Positions 56,401 through 61,088 of a DNA stretch of 64,000 nucleotides are shown in pieces. Under the pieces are notes generated by a model. It had not been told where the DNA came from. It worked only from the letters and a program-made list of their open reading frames with translations, and searched no databases. Source of the stretch: Ignavibacteria bacterium (GTDB taxonomy: Bacteria; Bacteroidota; Ignavibacteria; Tepidaquicellales; Tepidaquicellaceae); the NCBI GenBank assembly GCA_016709315.1, contig JADJMZ010000003.1, positions 434,001 to 498,000 of the forward strand. The letters run 5' to 3'. The first letter of the stretch is position 1, and the number at the start of each line of letters is the position of its first letter. The translations under genes were made by a program, and so were the position numbers.

Positions 56401-57285
56401 AAGGTAATAGCTCCTCTTGTTAACAGTGATAGATTATTTAAAGTAAGTAATACATTGCTCAGACAGAATGATTCTTTACATCTCAATGCTGTGAATAATG
56501 AAAAACTTATAATTAAGAATTTCGGCCAGGAGAAAAATTATAAATTAGAAATCAATGAACGATCTTCAACAGAAGAAAAAATATTTGAAAATGACTCAGT
56601 AAACCTGCAGGCAAACTCGACACATATTATAGTACCTGACTGGACAGATCCTAATCTTGGTGCGGTAACAATTTACATTGATACAGGTAATAACGGAACA
56701 ATAGATGATTCGACATATATATTTAACCAGGTATCATCAGCAATGCAGCTTAATCTTACGATGTTCATTGAAGGATTCTATGATGCAGGAAGCAATTCAC
56801 AGATCAGTGATACGATAACGGTATATTTAAGAAGTATTGTTTCTCCGTTTGCAAAAGTTGATTCGGCAAAAGGAGTTGTCACTGCCAACGGAAGCGCTTC
56901 ATTGCTTTTTAACAATGCTTCCGGCGGTACTTATTATTTAGCAGTTACACACAGAAACAGCATTGAGACCTGGTGTGCAACAGGAATAACAGTTAATGCT
57001 GGTGGTTCTGTAAATTATGATCTGTCTTCATCTGCCTCACAGGCATTCGGTAGTAACATGAAACAGGCGGATTCTTCGCCGGTGAGATTCGCAATATACA
57101 GCGGATATGTAAATCAGGATGAGACAATAGATGCATCCGATGTAAGCGAAGTGGATAATGATGCAAATAATTCATTTAGCGGTTATGTCAGAACAGATGT
57201 CACCGGTGATGATTTTGTGGATGCGGCTGATGTGAGTATTGTGGATAATAATGCGTTTAATTCGGTGAGTGCGATAACACCTTGA
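53464..57285 (+). CDS. Large secreted protein with possible cysteine-peptidase-like domain and dockerin-type module
   Basis: This 1273-residue protein has a signal peptide (cleavage near LKG/QYS, residue 21), an N-terminal propeller-like region (about 22-455) and an Ig-like domain (about 464-560: ITSPKPDERWISGEVDTIKW). A central domain carries GGTCFGLAASSFLAF (Cys667), GAHTMAPVKV (His773) and IHVYDSNNPG (Asp795), an arrangement expected of a papain-like cysteine peptidase or transglutaminase fold. A beta-rich linker precedes the C-terminal module (about 1094-1273). Its first calcium loop is altered (YVNQDETIDASD, Tyr in place of the first Asp); the second, DVTGDDFVDAAD, is intact, and the protein ends AITP. 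The catalytic reading rests on motif order only. Confidence 0.83.
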   Translation: MKKLLTALLFLQILNCSNLKGQYSNEWTKYPYIQNGYSLNDNQVDESGNLYFIERKPGYNDHNVLKKMNSQGNIVWENYLTVGEFGYSWGLNVKFKLRNNFLYVCHSAYDTSIWVEDPKDPKQIEARDIYSIFLTKFDLSGNLIFNEKYKPNEITGLRNAKFLQSFDVDNNNNIIMGGINNYMYLLQWPDFYWTIQNFLLKVNSAGILQWEYEYTPLIISDSVDNITEIKCFDNDNIYSMYAKQGNHNYKLYKHDQSGNNTAVHQLSQSIVSGQTFEVSSNNKIGVANNDQFLIFNSSLQIERVIHFSGLPGYYNTQFSYKFDNSNGLYLTARAVKNSKSYPYFAKINSNTGDVIWKRVYESDLISFYGILPSPLLNKNEDVFQFGTAIKENTLQTRAFLVGYDSSGNLTGESFHKYLPGSDNNNSQYNDLCFYNDTVYAIGTENYPGQATYYKGFIEKLGPGISITSPKPDERWISGEVDTIKWIGGKPGQLITIEYSIDSGRTYELIDFAIPGDQGYFIWNIPEDLLSAYSKIQIINSLNNSDTLAVSDYFKLKGYVLTRFLADGNYDPFNITYNGWFFLNDTIPMWPQVWWHDQFQYSLATDPYTSKGYPEFFHHISESSFPDWPLWVEVFGDSRCYRSTLLNIYNISAQEKWKKIAEAFGGTCFGLAASSFLAFNFREEFALKHPGVPDVDSIGNLYITNTIRKTINGYFIYQFGKQTFNNDVTSERKDARTTLEEVKEMFIKDVTDIRTISIYNDPDNLFPGKNTGAHTMAPVKVTKDTLPSRYRIHVYDSNNPGSDGFIIIDSAANTWSFPALGPTWTGGKGCYLETPVSNFINQPVLGDNPVNPENIKGRGINNIEIYNTPDADIMLTASNNQRIGYQNGKTIKELNDGIPIIIKNGSNSDPIGYYIPDGSYSAVLKNVRDSSRTAHISMFKNDVIYTYERENADPSETDRFTFGDGFSVTSPDASQKEIEMKVIAPLVNSDRLFKVSNTLLRQNDSLHLNAVNNEKLIIKNFGQEKNYKLEINERSSTEEKIFENDSVNLQANSTHIIVPDWTDPNLGAVTIYIDTGNNGTIDDSTYIFNQVSSAMQLNLTMFIEGFYDAGSNSQISDTITVYLRSIVSPFAKVDSAKGVVTANGSASLLFNNASGGTYYLAVTHRNSIETWCATGITVNAGGSVNYDLSSSASQAFGSNMKQADSSPVRFAIYSGYVNQDETIDASDVSEVDNDANNSFSGYVRTDVTGDDFVDAADVSIVDNNAFNSVSAITP

Positions 57286-57388
57286 TTTGGAATTTGGAAT
57301 GTCGAATTTGGAATTTTTTGATTTTAGATTTTAGATTTATGATTTTAGATTTAGTTGCTAATTGCTAATTGTTAATTGCTAATTGTTA
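57286..57388. repeat. AT-rich short repeats (TTTGGAATTTGGAATGTCG, GATTTTAGATTT, TTGCTAATTG)
   Basis: Three repeat types in series immediately follow the stop codon. The first matches 49514-49578 almost exactly. Confidence 0.75.
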
Positions 57389-57431
57389 TATGTCATACTG
57401 AAGTTACGCAAGTGTTAGTTTTTTAATTTAA

Positions 57432-57479
57432 GATCACTTCCAAACCCCCTCCTTGGCAAGGAGGGGGCAGGGGGAGGTC
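57432..57479. repeat. GC-rich palindromic element with GATCACTTCC/GGGGGAGGTC ends
   Basis: A compact relative of the element at 7932-7999: an inner CCCCCTCCTTGGCAAGGAGGGGG palindrome ends in GGGGGAGGTC. It lies in the 324-base gap before 57610, which contains no gene. Confidence 0.65.
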
Positions 57480-57609
57480 AACATATGAGCTTACTTTAAA
57501 AATTGTTTTCAAAATAAAAATATGAAATAAGTAATTCCTAAATTTTAAATTTTAAAATAATTAAATATTAAAAAATAATAAAAATATTAGTTAACTAAAA
57601 AAAATCATA

Positions 57610-60600
57610 ATGAAAATGAACTTAAACAGATACAACAAAAGTAATTCAGAAACAAAATTTCAACAGAAAAACGGATTAAAAATCAAGATCAATGCCCGTT
57701 TGCTGTATTCCAACTCAAGTATCATAGGTGTTTTGATGTTATTAATGTTTTCTATCTTTACCACAAGTCTGAGTGCGCAGGTGATTTCATCATTTGTTCC
57801 TCTAACCGGAACAAAAAATATTCCTGGAGATTATGCAACACTGTCTCTTGCAATTACAGATTTGAATACTCAGGGAGTCGGAGCAGGCGGAGTTACAATA
57901 AATTTGCTTTCAGGAAATCCACAGACAGCGCCTTCCGGAGGGTATGTAATCGGAGGAGCCGGTTCATTGGTTTTGTCAACTACAAGCGCATTGAATCCTG
58001 TCGTACTGATAGGAAATGGAAATACAATCACTGCAGCATCAAACCATACAGCCGGCAGATTAAGTGATGGAATATTTAAACTGATCGGTGCAGATTTTAT
58101 CACCGTTTCAGGATTTGTAATGACAGAAAATACTGCGAATACAATTACAGCCGATGGTACAAACAATATGACAGAGTGGGGAGTTGCATTGCTTTATGTA
58201 ATCACTACAGACGGCGCTCAGAATAATATAATTCAGAATAACACCATCACATTGAACAGAGCTTATCAGAATACTTATGGAATTTACAGCAGCTCTACAC
58301 ATTCAGCAACTACACCTACAGTAAATGCGTCATCACTTACTGCTGCAGGCAGTAACAGTAATTTAAAAATTTACGGCAATACAATTTCAAATGTAAATTT
58401 TGGAATCGTCAATGCCGGTCCTGCCGGAGCTACAGATATTAACATTCTTTTAGACATAGGAGGAACCACACCTGCGCAGGGAAATTCAATTACCAATTAT
58501 GGAACAACCGGAACTCATTCACCCTTTACCAGCATTCCAAGCTCAGTAGTTTACGGAATCTATGTGCAGCACACGGTAAACATTAATATTTCGAATAATA
58601 CCATCATTAGCTCAAACGGTGGAACAACAGTTGGTTCTGCTCTACGGGGTATTGATATTGCCGGATTCTTTTTCGACACGTCAGGTACTTTCTTTACTAT
58701 TATCAATAAAAACAGTATTTCTTTGCGAAGCGGTTTGGGAACAATGTCAATTGCCGGAGTTACAGTTGGTCAAACTTCAACAACACCTTCATCCTCTGTT
58801 TCAATCACCAATAATGATTTCAATACAACAACACATACCGTTGCTGCTTCAGGAGTTATTATTTTTATAAATAATTTTGCTCCAACTCTTACGCAGGATA
58901 TAAGCGGAAACACTTTTACAAATATTTCCTGTAATACAACCGGCAGTTTAACTTTTATTTCTAGTTCAGCAGCAATGGCAGCTTCAGCTGTGATGAATGT
59001 AAATTCCAACTCAATCATTACCGGCTATACAAAAGCAACCGGCGCTACAATATTTTTTTCTACCTTGGCAGCTTCAGTCAATGGAAGTATTCTGAATGTG
59101 AATAATAATAATATCTCCAACATAACATGTGCTGCCTTTACGGGAATCGAAAGCAAAGACGGAGTATCAATTGTGAGCGGACCTGTTAAATCCATAAACT
59201 CCAACAAATTCGAAAACATCATCACAACACAGGCACCGGTTATAATTTCAATAGATAAAAGCGGGGCAAACTCAACAGTAAATTCTAATATATTAAGAAA
59301 TATTTCCATCAGCGGCAGTACAGCTCCCGGATTTTCAGCAATACTTCTGGGAAGTCTGAATCAACCGACATTAACTGTAAGTCAGAACAAAATTCAGCTG
59401 ATATCACGCAATTCCGGAATAACCGGTATAGATAACAGATCACTAAACGCAAATATCAGTAACAATACAATATCTGACATTACAGCATCTGCTGTAATTA
59501 CCGGCATCAGTTCGTCCGCTTCAACCAATGTGAATATTTTCAAAAACAAAATATGCGGTTTTCTGGGAACAGGTACGGGAGGCGGCGGCACCGGTATCTC
59601 TGTTACAGGCGGAACACAGACAAATATATACAATAATCTTGTTGGAAATTTGAAAGCTCCAAATTCAAATTCATCACTGGCATTAAACGGATTATCTTTT
59701 ACAGGCGGAACATCAGTAAATCTGTTTAACAATACGGTTCATCTGAATGCATCAAGCACCGGAGCATCATTTGGCGCGAATATAATGCTTGTCGTGTCTG
59801 CGATAAACTTTACAATGAGAAACAACATTTTTGTAAACTTGTCAACTCCGGGTCCGACCGGAAGAAATGTAATTTACTTCAGAAGCGATGCTTCACTTAC
59901 AAATTATCAAAGTGAATCCAACAATAATTTATTCTTTTCAGGAACACCTTCTGCAAATAATCTCATGTTTTTTGATTTTACAAATTCGGATCAGACATTG
60001 GCTGCATATAAATCACGTGTATTTCCCAGAGATTCAAATTCAATTACAGAAAATCCATCTTACTTAAGTCTGATTGATTCGTCAGCAAACTTCCTTCATA
60101 TAAACGCAGCAGTTCCAACTTCAATCGAAAGCGGCGGAAAGAATGTTATAAGTCCTGTAGTGATAACAGATGACTTTGACAATGAAATCAGACAGGGAAA
60201 TGCAGGATATACAGGAACGGGGACGGCACCGGATATAGGAGCTGATGAATTTAATTCAGGTTCATCAAAAAATCTGAATCTTACAATGTTGATTCAGGGA
60301 TTTTATGATGCAGGAACAAATTTTATGATTCGTGATACGGTCCGGATTTATTTAAGAAACAGTTCATCACCTTATTCAATAGTTGATTCAGCGAAGGCAT
60401 ATTTAAGTTCAACCGGCGCAGGAACATTCACATTTCAAAATGCATCCAACGGTGTCAACTATTATTTACATTTAAAGCACAGAAATTCTATTGAAACATG
60501 GAGTAAAACAACTCAGACATTCACCGGCAATTCAATGACTTATGATTTCACCCCGGCAAATACACAGGCATTTGGAGATAATATGATACAGGCAGATGCA

Positions 60601-60810
60601 TCGCCGGTTCGCTTTGCGATCTACGGCGGCGATGTGAATCAGGACGGAACTGTAGATGCATCTGATCTGAGTGAGACATATAATGATGCTAATAATTCAT
60701 TAAGCGGTTATGTCAGTACAGATGTCACAGGAGATGATTTTGTTGATGCAACGGATATGAGCCTTGTTGATAATAATACTTTTAATTCGGTGAGTGTGAT
60801 AACGCCGTGA
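57610..60810 (+). CDS. Secreted parallel beta-helix protein with long signal peptide and dockerin-type module
   Basis: This 1066-residue protein has a long signal peptide like that of 38902: about 33 basic and polar residues before the hydrophobic core, with cleavage after Ala56 (SLSA/QVISSF). A beta-helix region follows with many NNTI and NISNNT turns (NNIIQNNTITLNRAYQN, ISNNTIISSNGG, INSNKFENI) and closes with a GADEF motif. This part is homologous to the beta-helix gene at 49641. The C-terminal module begins near residue 888 (LNLTMLIQGFYDAGTNFMIRD), with loops DVNQDGTVDASD and DVTGDDFVDATD, and ends VITP. Glycan binding or cleavage is common in the fold, but no catalytic residues were identified. 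Confidence 0.9.
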   Translation: MKMNLNRYNKSNSETKFQQKNGLKIKINARLLYSNSSIIGVLMLLMFSIFTTSLSAQVISSFVPLTGTKNIPGDYATLSLAITDLNTQGVGAGGVTINLLSGNPQTAPSGGYVIGGAGSLVLSTTSALNPVVLIGNGNTITAASNHTAGRLSDGIFKLIGADFITVSGFVMTENTANTITADGTNNMTEWGVALLYVITTDGAQNNIIQNNTITLNRAYQNTYGIYSSSTHSATTPTVNASSLTAAGSNSNLKIYGNTISNVNFGIVNAGPAGATDINILLDIGGTTPAQGNSITNYGTTGTHSPFTSIPSSVVYGIYVQHTVNINISNNTIISSNGGTTVGSALRGIDIAGFFFDTSGTFFTIINKNSISLRSGLGTMSIAGVTVGQTSTTPSSSVSITNNDFNTTTHTVAASGVIIFINNFAPTLTQDISGNTFTNISCNTTGSLTFISSSAAMAASAVMNVNSNSIITGYTKATGATIFFSTLAASVNGSILNVNNNNISNITCAAFTGIESKDGVSIVSGPVKSINSNKFENIITTQAPVIISIDKSGANSTVNSNILRNISISGSTAPGFSAILLGSLNQPTLTVSQNKIQLISRNSGITGIDNRSLNANISNNTISDITASAVITGISSSASTNVNIFKNKICGFLGTGTGGGGTGISVTGGTQTNIYNNLVGNLKAPNSNSSLALNGLSFTGGTSVNLFNNTVHLNASSTGASFGANIMLVVSAINFTMRNNIFVNLSTPGPTGRNVIYFRSDASLTNYQSESNNNLFFSGTPSANNLMFFDFTNSDQTLAAYKSRVFPRDSNSITENPSYLSLIDSSANFLHINAAVPTSIESGGKNVISPVVITDDFDNEIRQGNAGYTGTGTAPDIGADEFNSGSSKNLNLTMLIQGFYDAGTNFMIRDTVRIYLRNSSSPYSIVDSAKAYLSSTGAGTFTFQNASNGVNYYLHLKHRNSIETWSKTTQTFTGNSMTYDFTPANTQAFGDNMIQADASPVRFAIYGGDVNQDGTVDASDLSETYNDANNSLSGYVSTDVTGDDFVDATDMSLVDNNTFNSVSVITP

Positions 60811-60982
60811 ATCAATTTGGAATTTGGGATTTCGAATTTGGAATTTATAGATTTTACCCGCCTTGCCTCGAGGCAGGGATTTTTGATTTATGATTTTAGA
60901 TTTATTATTTTAAATATTTGATTTATGAAATAATATATTTGATCTATGATTTTAGATTTCAGGTTGTTAATTGTTAATTGTC
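60811..60982. repeat. AT-rich short repeats interrupted by a GC-rich palindrome
   Basis: TTTGGAATTTGGGATTTCG and GATTTATGATTTTA units flank a GC-rich palindrome (CCCGCCTTGCC-tcg-aGGCAGGG) at about 60856-60879. The repeat type follows the same pattern as the other genes of the array. Confidence 0.7.
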
Positions 60983-61088
60983 ACAAATGAGTTTATTTGA
61001 AAAAATTGTTTTCAAAATAAAAATAAGTAATTCTGAAATTTGAAATTCAAAATTAATTAAATATTCAAAAATAATTAAAACTAAAGCC

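Noticed and set aside
26772..60810. Reading the dockerin-type modules as proof of a cellulosome
   Set aside because: No cohesin domain, scaffoldin or glycoside hydrolase was recognised in the window; only the loop geometry resembles dockerins.
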